NCBI GenBank assembly: GCA_026770585.1
Contig: MU646340.1
Span: 856,075 to 888,405 of the forward strand
DNA: 32,331 nt
Direction of reading: 5' to 3'
DNA from: Baffinella frigidus
Taxonomy: Eukaryota > Cryptophyceae > Cryptomonadales > Baffinellaceae
The position numbers were made by a program, and so were the translations under genes. The notes under the pieces were generated by a model. That model was not told the DNA's origin. It ran no database searches and saw only the letters and a list, made by a program, of their open reading frames with translations. Shown one piece after another: positions 1 to 9,941 of the stretch (position 1 is the first letter of the stretch; each line of letters starts with the position of its first letter).

Positions 1-599
1 TGTCAAGACATGCGTTAAGGTCCCGCCTGACTAGCATGCCCTGAACCTCAGCTGCTAAGCCTGCTTGCGTCCAAAGAAGGAGGAGTGCTGTGACGCACAC
101 GCAAGCTGGGCAGCGCTTCTGGTTTTAGTCAGGATTCACCGCGCAAGCGCACAGCTGTCAGTCCTCCCCTGCATGGCCACGCCCTAAGGCGGTGAAGTGC
201 TAGACGCACACGTGGCTAGCAGGAGAGGGCATCAAGCATCAGCGCACAACCCAACGAACTGTACGCGGGAGCGCGGTGGGGATGAGCGAAGTAAAAGGCC
301 AGGGGCTGATGTTTCGGCTTTGTACTCAACATGGGAGGAGCTGGCGTGTCGGTTCTCCCTTGGACTGAAGGTTGGGGATTCCCGTGTCGGACCCCCCACT
401 TTCCCCTTGAGCCGGAACCGAAACGGTTCCTGCTCCTAAAAATACTCTCCGAATTCGGCAGTTTGGATTCGGACTTAAGAATTCCGTCAACTTAAGAATT
501 CCGGGCAGACCACACTAAATTGCACAAGCAATCTGCGGGGTTGGAGCCCCTAAGGGGTCGACGTTCCCCAGAGAGAGTAAAGCACCAAAGTGCTTTGAC
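1..599. other. Non-coding stretch, no gene recognised
   Basis: No open frame here carries a domain or splice context that I recognise. Around 471-504 the motif CTTAAGAATTCCG occurs twice in close succession. The stretch runs directly into the telomere-like array that starts near 600. Confidence 0.5.
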
Positions 600-1240
600 A
601 CCCTTGACCCTAAACCCTAAACCCTAAACCCTGAACCATAAACGTTAAGCCCTAAACCCTCAACCCTTAACCCTTAACCCTAGACCCTAGGCCCTAGACT
701 CTAAACCCCAAACCCCAAACCCCAAACCCCAAACCCCAAACCCTAAACCCTAAACCCTCAACTCTGAACCCTCAACCCTCAACCCTAGACCCTAAACTCT
801 CAACCCCAAACCCTAAACCCTAAACCCTAAACCCTAAACCCTAAACCCTAAACCCTAAACCCCAAACCCTAAAAAACCCCTAAACCCTAAACCCTAAACC
901 CTGAAACGTGAACCCTGAACCAAACCCTAAACCCTTAACACTAAATCCTCAACCCTGAGCCCCAGAGCCCAACGCATAAAGCCTGAAGCCTCAAGTTTCA
1001 AGCCTAAAACCCAACGCCTAAATTCCAAAGCCCAAAGCCTGAAGACTGAAGCCTGAACCCTAAAACCTAAACCCTACACCCTAAACCCTGAAGCCTAAAG
1101 CCTAAACCGTAATCCCCAACGCCTGAAGCTTGAACCCTGAACCCTATAGCCTATAGCCTATAGCCTATAGCCTGAAGCCTATAGCCTAACTCCCAAAGTC
1201 TAAAGCCAAAAGCCGAAAGCGTAAAGAATAAAGCTAAACC
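600..1240. repeat. Degenerate telomere-like repeat array, C-rich strand on +
   Basis: The array is tandem CCCTAAA with many variants (CCCCAAA, CCCTCAA, CCCTGAA, CCTGAAG). It is purest at 800-900, where CCCTAAA repeats perfectly several times. Toward 960-1240 the unit drifts to CCTAAAG/CCTGAAG and then to a local run of CCTATAG at about 1146-1185. CCCTAAA is the C-strand of the plant/algal TTTAGGG telomere, but the degeneracy and the genes on the right side argue for an interstitial or subtelomeric array. Confidence 0.9.
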
Positions 1241-1525
1241 CTCGGGGGATAAACCCCATGTAGGCATAGCCGAAGTGACTTTACACATGTCACGTCCTAT
1301 AGGTATTATAGAAGACACAAGCTGTTTCCCCAGTAGGGATGCGCCAGTGTTTCTCCCCGGCTCGTGGGGGGACCCTGTTTTGTTCCAGTGAACCATTCTA
1401 CAGACACGTGTCCTCTGTCCACGTGACCTCCTTCCAGCCAGCATCATGCTGTACAGGTTATGAGCCCTTAGTTCCCCTAGCGACTTGCTAGAAAGACAGC
1501 TGGCGACTTGCAGTCCCCTAAACCC
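1241..1525. other. Unique-sequence island inside the telomere-like array
   Basis: About 285 bp of ordinary mixed sequence is bounded on both sides by CCCTAAA-type repeat. It has no recognisable coding content; the reverse-strand open frame across it ends in translated repeat. It could be a small insertion into the array or an old unique segment around which repeats expanded. Confidence 0.6.
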
Positions 1526-2180
1526 TAACACCTGCACCCTGCACCCTAAACCCTAAACCCTAAACTCTAAACCTTAAACCCTAATCCCTGAGCCCTAATT
1601 TCTAAACTCTAAAACCTAAACCCTGAACCCTAAACAATTGACCCTTGACCCTTAACCCTTAACCCTTAACCCTCAACCCTAAACTCTCTAAACTCTAAAC
1701 TTTAAACCCTAAACCCTCAGTCCTAAACCCCAAACAAACTCCTAACCCCAAACCGTAAAACCTGAACCCTAAAATCTAAACCTTCAACCCTAAACCCTAA
1801 ACCCTAGACCCTAATTGCTTTCAAGTCGAATGCCTAAACCTTAAAGCCTAACACCTAAAGCCTAAAGTTTAACGCCTAAGGCCTGAAGACTGAAGCCTAA
1901 AGACTGAAGCCTAAAGACTGAAGCCTAACCCCTAACCCCTTTAGAAACCCCAAACCCTAGCCCCTAAACCCTAAGCCCTTAACCCTAAGCCCTAAACCTT
2001 AACCCTAAACCAGTAACCCTAACCACTAATCCCCAACCCCTCAACTATAAAACCCGAACCCTAAACAATTGACCCTGGACCCTACACCCTCAACCCCAAA
2101 CCCTAAACCCTAAAACCTGAGCCCTAAATTCTAAACCCTTAACCCTACCCCCCAAACATTTGACCCTGCACCCAAAACTG
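1526..2180. repeat. Degenerate telomere-like repeat array, C-rich strand on +
   Basis: This is a second block of CCCTAAA-family units with the C-rich strand on +. It includes CCTGAAGACTGAAG-type higher-order repeats near 1880-1930 and runs of CCCTTAA near 1645-1670. The edge near 2160-2200 fades into unique sequence. Confidence 0.88.
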
Positions 2181-2534
2181 TATCCTAAATCCCTCTCCCA
2201 ATCTCTACCTCTGCCTTTGAGGTAGCATCACATATTAGTTCTGCCGATAAAAATATTGAACCAGGCTCATAACGAGAGAGAGTGATGCTTTATTGAAGAA
2301 GTACAATGAGCGGGACTACCGAAACACCCAAACCTGTAGCTCGTAGGACTGCCTTCGCGGCGAGACTGTTAGTGTTTTTTTCGAAACCTGAAACTGGCTT
2401 TGGGGTGGGGTACCAATTTGGTCAGCACGTTTTTGGGGGCATTCAGGATCGAGGCTCGAAGCTTCACGACAAAGGTTTCTTCAAATCCTTTAGGTTCTTC
2501 GAGCTCCCAACATAGGTGGACACCGGAACTTGTA
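2181..2534. other. Unique sequence, no gene recognised
   Basis: Mixed sequence without a supportable coding region. Near 2450-2480 there is material resembling one outlying unit of the 21-bp minisatellite that starts at 2535. Confidence 0.45.
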
Positions 2535-2661
2535 TTTTCAGGATGGATGTTCAAGACTTGAGGATTGAAGCACCATGCTTTGGGATAAATGCACCAACGT
2601 TTGCGATGGATGCTCTAAGCTTCAGGATTGATGTCCCACGCTTCAGGATAGAGGCTCCAGC
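2535..2661. repeat. 21-bp minisatellite, about six diverged units
   Basis: Six consecutive units of about 21 bp follow the pattern CTTCAGGATNGATGCTCCAAG. They start near 2535, 2557, 2578, 2600, 2620 and 2641. Each holds a GGAT or GAT core followed by GAxGxxC. Units differ at several positions, so the array is old. It abuts the foldback element at 2665. Confidence 0.75.
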
Positions 2662-2664
2662 AAC

Positions 2665-2784
2665 TACAGGGGTACCTCGCTCATAAGAAAGCACCCCCCC
2701 CCTAGGACCCTGCAGCAGGCCTATGCCGAGGGCCCTATGGTGGTCCTAGGGGGGGGGGCGGGCCAGTTTTATGGGTCCCCAAAG
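2665..2784. mobile_element. Foldback element, copy 1 (right end decayed)
   Basis: The left end starts TACAGGGGTACCTCGCTCAT and matches the left end of the complete copy at 9621-9741. The middle contains a strong inner palindrome, CCCCCCTAGGACC facing GGTCCTAGGGGGG. The right terminal repeat is recognisable only as TTTTATGGGTCCCC and is degraded. The element is non-autonomous, with no coding capacity. Confidence 0.7.
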
Positions 2785-2961
2785 TGAAAAACTGATTGGT
2801 GGCACCAGCCCACACACTAGCACTCCCGCTGAAAGCTCAGCTCCGTGGAGGGAAGGGAGATGCGCGAAGACAGAAACCCGGGGCCTGACAAGGGCCAGCA
2901 TGGTGTATTGACCACACAGCCCGCCCGCGGAGAGCCTCTGCTCGCACTCTCTCGCGCCTCG

Positions 2962-4920
2962 CTACAAAGGCGGCGCGTGGCCAGGAAGGTACGTCTCGTG
3001 GAGGTGCAGCCACGCGACACCGTTCGGGGCCGAAGGCTCTTCGCGGAACAGCGCGGATGACACGCGCGCTGTCACCGCGTCCCCCACCGTCTGCCACTCC
3101 TCGTACGACACGAGGTAGCTGCGCGCGGCGCCAGACCCGACGGTGCGCACCAGGCGCGCGTTCTCGATGGCGATGGCGAAGGACACGCCCCCGCCGTCGT
3201 CCGGCATGCAGCCGTGCGCGCAGTCGATGGTGGCCGAGAGGGACGCGAGCGTGTGCCTGTCCCCCGCGGCCGTGACCATCTCCATCGTCGCGTCCATCAC
3301 GTCCGAGAACCGCCGGAACCCCTCGTCCGTCCGCGCCACCTCGCCCGTGAACCACTTGACGAAAAAGTCGTGTAGCCCCTCCACCTCGCGCGTGCACCTT
3401 GCCGCCGCATCGCCCTCCGCGCTGTCATCACCCGACGGGGGCTCCAGCACCGCGTAGAATGCGCGCTCTGGCGGGGGTTGCCCCCCCCCCCCTGCTTCAG
3501 GCCCGTCGGCGCCGATGAGGCTCATCACCTCCCTGAGCGCGTCCCCCTGCAGGTCTGCCGACAGCGTCCAGCCGCCCGGCGCGGACACCACCCGCAACCC
3601 CGCGCCAGGCCCTGTCACGCCGTCACCTGACTCAGCCGGATGCGCCCCTCCTGCCCCGTTCATCCCAGAGTCCAGTACCGTATAGGGAAGCCCGCCGCCC
3701 CCATCCCCACCATCCATCCCAGAGTCAAGCACTGTGTACGGAAGGCCGCCGCCCCCGCCCGCACCGCCCGGATCAGCGCCGATGAGGTTGAGCACCTGCT
3801 GCAGCGCACCCCCCTGAAGGTCCCCCGACAGCGTCCAGCCCCCGGGGGCCGCGACCAGCCCTGGCATGCCCGGCATGGGCGGAAGGCCTCCGAGGACCCC
3901 GTCGCCTTGCAAGCCGAGAAACGCTGCCGGAGGAGCGACGTGCCCGTTCGGAGCGGCGGACGCCGCGCCGCCGTGGAGCTGGATCCGCCCGGGGGCCATG
4001 GCGAGGAGGCGCAAGCCCGCGAAGCGCGCATTGCGCTCCTGGGGTTGCGCAGGTTGTTGGGGGGGGGTGGAAGACGCGGCGCAGGCGATGCCGACGCGTG
4101 CAGGGCACGGGTGCGCGGTCACGCGCCCGACGAGGCGGAGGCAGTAGCCGGTGTCGATCAGCCCCGCGATGCTCTCCTGCCACGCCCACACCCCTCGCTG
4201 TCAGACACCGCGCTTCTTTCGGTCTCGGGCGGTGTGTCGCGTGAGAACAGAGGAGCACGAGGAAGGTGCAGGTTTTCGGGCATCTCACCCCGTCTTCGGA
4301 GAGCTCCAACCGCAATGCCACCCCCCAGCCCGCTCCCTCGCTGTCACCAACCGTCCCAGGGCGCAGCCTGTGCGATTCTGAGAGAGCCTGCCGCGACACG
4401 ACTGTGTCGTCCTCATCAGCCGTGGGTCGCCGCTGCCGGAGCACCTGCCGAGAGGCATGCTTGCATCTCAGAGGCGCTGAGTCACGCCTTGCAGCACATT
4501 CTCTTGCGCGTGGGTCACTGATATCGTGGGAGCTGGGGTGGGGGCGAGTCGGGAAAAGAGACGCACCGCCTCGCATCCCCCCTCTGCCGCGATCTCCAGC
4601 GAGAGCGAGACCCAGTTGTCTGTCGATGAGAAAAGCACCAACCCCGCCGTTCCGCTCGCTTCTGCTTCCAACGAGGTGCGGAGCTCTGCCGCCCTCTGGA
4701 CCCCAGCACCGCCTCCCGCCGGCCAGTCGCGCGTCAAGACGATCCCGCCAGGGAGCCCCAGCACAGGCGCAAGAAGCGGCAGGCAAAGAGCGTCCCCGCT
4801 GCTCGCCGCGAAGCACTCGAGCCCCGTTGGGAGCCACCGCCATTCGTCGCCGACGCTCGAAGTAGCGTTGCCGCCAAATCCCTCGACGAGCACCGCCTCC
4901 TCTCCGCCGAAGCTGGCCAT
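2962..4920 (-). CDS. Hypothetical protein with internal repeats and an NTF2/SnoaL-like C-terminal domain
   Basis: This is a two-exon model on the reverse strand: exon 1 4920-4567 (118 codons, ATG at 4920) and exon 2 4176-2962 (404 residues plus stop), joined in phase 0 by a GTGCGT donor and a GGCAG acceptor. Residues about 228-253 and 317-342 are near-duplicate modules (APGGWTLSGDLQGGALQQVL versus APGGWTLSADLQGDALREVM). They are separated by two copies of LPYTVLDSGM (about 263-272 and 281-290) and Gly-rich linkers. The C-terminal ~140 residues (LHDFFVKWF near the start, YEEWQ, then APNGVAWLHLHETYLPG) resemble small DUF4440/SnoaL-like NTF2-fold proteins, which I recognise only by pattern. No signal peptide is evident. 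The function of the N-terminal part is unknown. The first exon and its junction are the least certain part; exon 1 could be a separate gene. The start lies 253 bp from the divergent TBC gene. Confidence 0.55.
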
Positions 4921-5173
4921 GCTCCCCTATGACCCGTCGAACGATTTTAGATTTCCTCAGGTTGAGGCTCCTTCTAAGTGGAGCAAGTTGAGGATACCGT
5001 CAGAGCCATTGTATAGCTGAAAAGGTTCAAAATCGAAACACATTAAGGAGAAATCGGATCGCGCTCAAGCCTGAATTTGATCCACTTCGGGCCTCTGTTT
5101 TTTCCGGATATTTTTTCGGGCTGGTCGGTGGCAAGGAGGCAGGGGCTGGTTTCCGCGGTCCGCACCTTATCTC
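4921..5173. promoter_or_regulatory. Divergent intergenic region (putative bidirectional promoter)
   Basis: Only 253 bp separate the ATG of the reverse-strand gene (4920) from the ATG of the forward TBC gene (5174), so both promoters and 5' leaders must lie here or overlap. I see no clear TATA box. The role is inferred from position only. Confidence 0.45.
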
Positions 5174-6021
5174 ATGTCCGTCGATGTGCCCTGTGAGGGC
5201 GAATCTGGCGGAGCGGCGGAGCAGGGTGTTGTCAGCTCGTCAGCCGCGGCTCAGATGACGATGGACGATGACGATTTGTCCGGCTTCGACTCGACGAGGT
5301 CAACACCAGTCGAGCCTGCAAGCCCCGTGCGGCGGGCGCTGGCGGCACCAAACAGCTGTCCGGACATGCCGATCGCGGAGGCGCTGCGAACACTTCGCAG
5401 TCAGCTGCTCGACCACGGGCTCCCGTACGCTCCTCTCCAAGAGGGATTTTGAACTGCTGCACCTAAATTAGCAATCGGTGACCAGGTGAAGGTAGCAAGG
5501 CCCTCCTGGTCCTAGGCGCAGAGGCTAGTCCGTGTTAGCAGCTCCGTGGCCGTGTTCTCCCTGCAGACGGTGAAGCTCAACGCGGAAGCAGAGACAGTAC
5601 CCAGCCCAAAGTGGTCACAAAGATATGCACCAGGGTCTGTCTTACCCGAGTGAGCTTCTCGGCAGACCAACGCCGCCCCACGAGGCCGAGGAGCTGCGGA
5701 CGCTGAGCCGCACCACTTTCCGTGGAAAGTGCTGGAAGGTGTTGCTTGGGGGCTGTGACATCACGTGCGAAGAGTATGTGGAGCTGGTGGGGCGCGGCCC
5801 GTCGACCATGCACTCCAAGTAAATCCTAAACCCTCAACCCTCAACCCTCATTCCTGAACCCTGAACCCTGAACCCTGAACCCTGCAACCTGAACCTTGAA
5901 CCCTGAACCCTGAACCCTGAATCCTGAAACCTGAACCCTGAACCCTGAACCCTGAACCCTAAACCCTAAACACTACACCCTAAAACCTGAACCCTGCACA
6001 CTAAACCCTAAAACCTAAACC

Positions 6022-6060
<39 letters not shown>

Positions 6061-6574
6061 ACCTCAAATCTCAACCTTCAACCTCAAAGCCTAAAACGTA
6101 CAACCTGGACCCTAAACCATAAACCCTAAACCCTAAACCCTGAACCCTGAACCCTGAACCCTAAACCCTGAACCCTGAACCCTAAACCCTGAACCCTGAA
6201 CCCTGAACACAAAACCCTGCAATATGAAACCTAAAACATACACCGTAAACCCTACACCCTGAACCCTAAACCCTACACCCTGAGCCCTGAACCCTGAACC
6301 CTGAAGCCTGAACCCCAAACTCTAAACCCTACAAGATAAACCCTAAACCCTAAACCCTAAACGCTCAACCCTAAACCCTGAATCCCACACCCTCAACCCT
6401 CAACCCTCAACCCTTCATCCTTAACCCCAAACCCCACACCCTGAACCCTGATCCCTCAACCCTAAACCCTCAACTATCAACCCTCAACCCTCAACCCCCA
6501 ACCCTGAATCCTGAACCCTGAACCCTAAACACCACACCCTAAAACCTGAAACCTGCACCCTACACCCTGAACCC

Positions 6575-6613
<39 letters not shown>

Positions 6614-7568
6614 ACTCTCAACCTTCAACCCCAAAGCATAAAGCCTACAACCTGGACCCTGAACCATAAACTCTAAACCCTAAACCATACACCCTGAACC
6701 CTAAACCCTGAACCCTGAACCCTGAAACCAAACCCCTAAACCCTGCAAGCTGAACCCTAAAACATACACCATAAGCCGTAAACCGTAAACCCTAAACCCT
6801 ACACCCTGAACCCTGAACCCTACACCCTGAACCCTGAACCCCAAACCCTGAACCCTACAAGATAAACCCTAAACCCTAAACCCTAAACCCTAAACCCTAA
6901 CCCCTACACCCTAAACCCTAAACCCTAAACCCTACACCCTAAACCCTTCATCCTAAACCCCAACCCCCAAACCCTGAACCCTAATCCCTCAACCCTCAAC
7001 CCTCAACCCTCAATCCTCAACCCTCAACCCTCAACCCTGAACCCTGAACCCTGAACCCTGAACCCTGAACCCTGAACCCTAGACCCTAAACCCTGAATCC
7101 TACACCCCACACCCTACACCTTACACCTCACACCTCAGACCCTAGACCCTCGACCCTAGACCCTAGACCCTAGACCCTACACCTTACACCTCACACCCTA
7201 GACCCTAGACCCTGGACCCTAGACCCTAGACCCTGGACCCTAGGCCCCAGACCCTCAACCCTCAATCCTCAACCCTCAACCCTCAACCCTCAACCCAAAA
7301 ATCTAAACTCCCAACCCTGAACCTTGAACCCTAAAGCCTGAACCCTACACCCTACTCCCTACACCCTACACCCTACACCCCACACCCTACACCCTACACC
7401 CTACACCCTACACCCCAAACCCTCAACCCTCAACCCTAAACTCTAAACCCTAGACCCTAGACCCTAGACCCTAGACCCTAGACCCTTGACCCTAAACCCT
7501 AGACCCTTGACCTCAAACCCTCAACCCTCAACCCTCCACCCTCAACCCTCCACCCTCCACCCTCCACC

Positions 7569-7600
<32 letters not shown>

Positions 7601-9494
7601 ACCCTAAAGCCCAAGGCCTAACGCCTACTCCCCAGACCCTAAACCTCAGTCCCTACACCCTAGACCCTGAACCCTAAACCCTAAACCCTGAACCCTGAAC
7701 CCTGAACCTTGAACCCTGAACCCTAAACCCTGAACCCCAAACCCCACAACATAAAACCCAAACCCCAAACGCTTACCCTTAACCCTTAACCCTAAACCCT
7801 GAACCATGAACCCTGAATCCTTCACCCTTCTCCCCACACCTTACACTCTAAACCCTAAACCCCAAATCCCAAACCCTAAACCCTAAACCCTAATCCCTAA
7901 ACCCCAAAACCTAAACCCTAATCCTAAATCCTAATCCCTAAACCCTAAAAACTAAACCCTAAAACCTCAACTCTCAACCCTCAACCTTCAACCCTCAACC
8001 CTAAAACCAAAAGCCCAACGCCAATATCCTGGACCCTAAACCTCAAAAACCTAATCCCTAATCCCTAATCCCCAAACCCTGAACCCTGAACCCTGAACCC
8101 TGAACCCTGAACCCAAATCCCTAATCCCTAAACCCCAAACCCTACAACATAAACCCTAAACCCTAAACCCTACACCCTACACCCTACACCCTGAACCCTT
8201 CACCTTCCACCCTTCACCCTTCACCCCACACCCTAAACTCTAAACCCTAAAATCCTGACCCCTAAACCCTAAACCCTAATCCCTCAACCCTCAACCCCCA
8301 AGCCTCAACCCTCAACCCTCAACCCTACATCCTAAAGTCTCAAGCCTCAAGCCTCAAGCGTCAAGCCCAAACCCCCAACCCTAAACCCCCAACCCTAAAC
8401 TCTAAATCCTAAATCCTACACCTCAAACCCTACACCCTACACCCTACAACCTAGACCCTACACCCTACACCCTACACCCTACACCCTCAATCATAACCCC
8501 CTAATCCCCTACACCAGGATCGCAGTAGACGCGTGCCGGACATTCGCGCGGGACCGGGAGTTCCGATCGCGCGTGCCGCCCGAGAAGCTCGCGCGCGTGC
8601 TCAACGTGGCGGTGCGGCAGCTGGGCGCGCGCCTGGGCGAGGACGCCGCCGTGTACGTCCAAGGCATGAACGCGATCTGCGGGATCCTGCTGCTGGACTT
8701 GAACGAGGTGGACGCGGCGTCGGCGCTGGTGGCGCTGCGCGAGCGGTTCTGCCCGCTGTTCCTGTGCAAGACGCTTGACGGCGTGCACGCGGCGTGCGCG
8801 CTCCTCGACCGCGCGCTCCTCGCCCTCGACCCCGCCCTCTCCGCGCACCTGCTGCGCCACTCGCTCTCCGCCAAGATCTACGCGTTCCCGTGGATCCTCT
8901 CCCTCGGGTCGTGCTTCCCCCCGCTGCACGCGGCCGCGCGGGTCATGGACTTGTTGTTCGCAGAGGGCATCCACGCCATCGTCCTCGTCGCGGCCGCGCG
9001 CCTCCTCGCTCTCCGCGCGCCCCTCCTCGCCGCCTCCCGCCCCATGCAGGTCCCAACCATCCAGCGTGCCACGGGCCCCTCTCTCTGTCTCAGTCTGTTT
9101 GGGCTCCCCAATTTGGTGGGCCCGGGCTCTTTTCCGCTCCAAAGTGCCAGCCCCCCCCCTATCCCTGTCTCCCGAGCACCTTTCTGGAACCGAGAGACAA
9201 GGGTGCAAGCAGCGCCGCGGCGTCACGCTGCGCCCCCCCCCCCCAAACCCTGAAGCCTGAAGCCTGGACCAGGTGCTGCAACGGCTCCCACCGCTGGACG
9301 CGGATGAGATGATCCTCTCAGCGCGCGCCCTCTGGCCCCGCCTCGACCCAGACCTCCAGGCCCGCCTCCGATCACACCCCGTCACCACTGCGTCCCCTCC
9401 GGTTTCGCTTGCCTCTCCGTCCGCGCGAGACGAGCTCTGCTTCGAGGGGGACGTGGACGGCCAGGGGGAGGGGGATGCGGATGAATCATTGTGA
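5174..9494 (+). CDS. BUB2: TBC-domain GTPase-activating protein, Bub2/Cdc16-like
   Basis: Four exons join in phase: 5174-5424, 5666-5818, 8518-9049 and 9273-9494, giving about 385 residues. The order matches the Bub2/Cdc16 subfamily: an acidic Ser-rich N-terminus, AEALRTLRSQLLDHGLP, a KCWKVLLGG segment, YVELVGRGPS, then the TBC core. Both catalytic fingers of TBC GAPs are present: I136xxDxxR142 (the Arg finger, spanning the exon 2/3 junction) and Y181VQ183GMN (the Gln finger). Later features include KIYAFPWILSL and the RVMDLLFAEGIH block. In yeasts this family is the GAP for the spindle-position checkpoint GTPase (Tem1/Spg1), acting with Bfa1/Byr4; that role here is by homology. Length is close to family members (about 300-400). 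Intron 2 is a 2.7-kb telomere-like array. An AATAAA lies 25 bp after the stop. Exon 1's donor (GTACGC) was chosen for phase and could be wrong. Confidence 0.85.
5819..8517 (+). repeat. Intron 2 of the TBC gene, made of telomere-like 7-bp repeat
   Basis: The repeat begins directly at the donor (GTAAATCCTAAACCCTCAAC) and runs to the acceptor (CCCTACACCAG/G). Units are 7 bp with a constant CCCT and variable last three bases. Local runs are CCCTGAA (about 5850-5960), CCCTCAA (about 6020-6060, 6580-6620), CCCTAGA (about 7140-7240, 7445-7490), CCCTACA (about 7345-7420, 8425-8490) and CCCTCCA (about 7545-7570). Essentially no unique sequence is left in 2,699 bp. Open frames that cross it are translated repeat (7-residue periods such as GFRVQGL) and not genes. 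Confidence 0.9.
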
Positions 9495-9518
9495 CTGTGG
9501 CGTTAATCTTGCATGTTA

Positions 9519-9524
9519 ATAAAT
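9519..9524 (+). promoter_or_regulatory. AATAAA polyadenylation signal of the TBC gene
   Basis: A canonical AATAAA hexamer lies 25 bp after the TGA at 9492-9494 and before the foldback element at 9621. Confidence 0.6.
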
Positions 9525-9620
9525 ACATGTACACCATGTGGCGGCTGAGGGGTCGTCCCCGCTCCAGGATTCGAGCACCAGATCCGAAGCCTATTTCTGG
9601 AGGTGGGAAAGCAGCCTGCG

Positions 9621-9741
9621 TACAGGGGTACCTCGCTCACAAGAAAGTGCCTCCCCCTAGGAACCTACATTAGGCCTATGCCTAGGGCCCTACGGTGGTC
9701 CTGTGGGGGGGGCAGCTTCTTATGAGCGAGGTATCCCTGTA
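9621..9741. mobile_element. Foldback/MITE-like element, complete reference copy (121 bp)
   Basis: The terminal inverted repeats are 25 bp and 23 positions match: left 9621-9645 beginning TACAGGGGTACCTCGC, right 9717-9741 ending GAGGTATCCCTGTA. Inside is a second palindrome (CCCCCTAGGAACC against GGTCCTGTGGGGG) around AGGCCTATGCCT. Nearly the whole element could therefore fold into one long hairpin. It has no coding capacity and no clear target duplication. It lies between the convergent 3' ends of the TBC and PPR genes. Relatives are at 2665-2784 and around 23911-24640. Confidence 0.85.
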
Positions 9742-9840
9742 GTGCACCAACCGGAAGCCAGCAGGTTCGCGTTCCCAGCTCGCCACAACCAGGTGTAGCG
9801 CCCTTCTTCATCTAGTGTGCGCCGAAGCTGAAAGTGTTAC

Positions 9841-9846
9841 TTTATT
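9841..9846 (-). promoter_or_regulatory. AATAAA polyadenylation signal of the PPR gene
   Basis: TTTATT on + reads AATAAA on -, about 95 bp downstream of the PPR stop codon at 9942-9944. Confidence 0.55.
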
Positions 9847-9941
9847 GAACCCCGCACGACGGGTGTGTGTGTCTTACGAAACGGATGTAGCCGGTCTCAA
9901 GTATTGTTCGAGACGGGCCCGCGAGAAATAGACACCGGCGG

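Noticed and set aside
197-439. Small forward open frame of 80 codons at the window start
   Set aside because: No domain, no splice or promoter context, and it is within the size expected by chance in GC-rich sequence.
600-2180. True chromosome end
   Set aside because: The array is heavily degenerate, sits between unique sequence on both sides, and similar arrays occur within genes, so it is interstitial or subtelomeric, not a terminal telomere.
6133-7837. Open frames with 7-residue periodic proteins (GFRVQGL type)
   Set aside because: They are translations of the 7-bp telomere-like repeat inside an intron; the period follows from 7 x 3 bases.
8501-9388. Long reverse-strand open frame (about 295 codons)
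   Set aside because: It is antisense to the TBC exon 3, which has recognisable TBC motifs. The reverse translation is Arg/Glu/Gly-rich without domains, as expected from a GC-rich exon's opposite strand.
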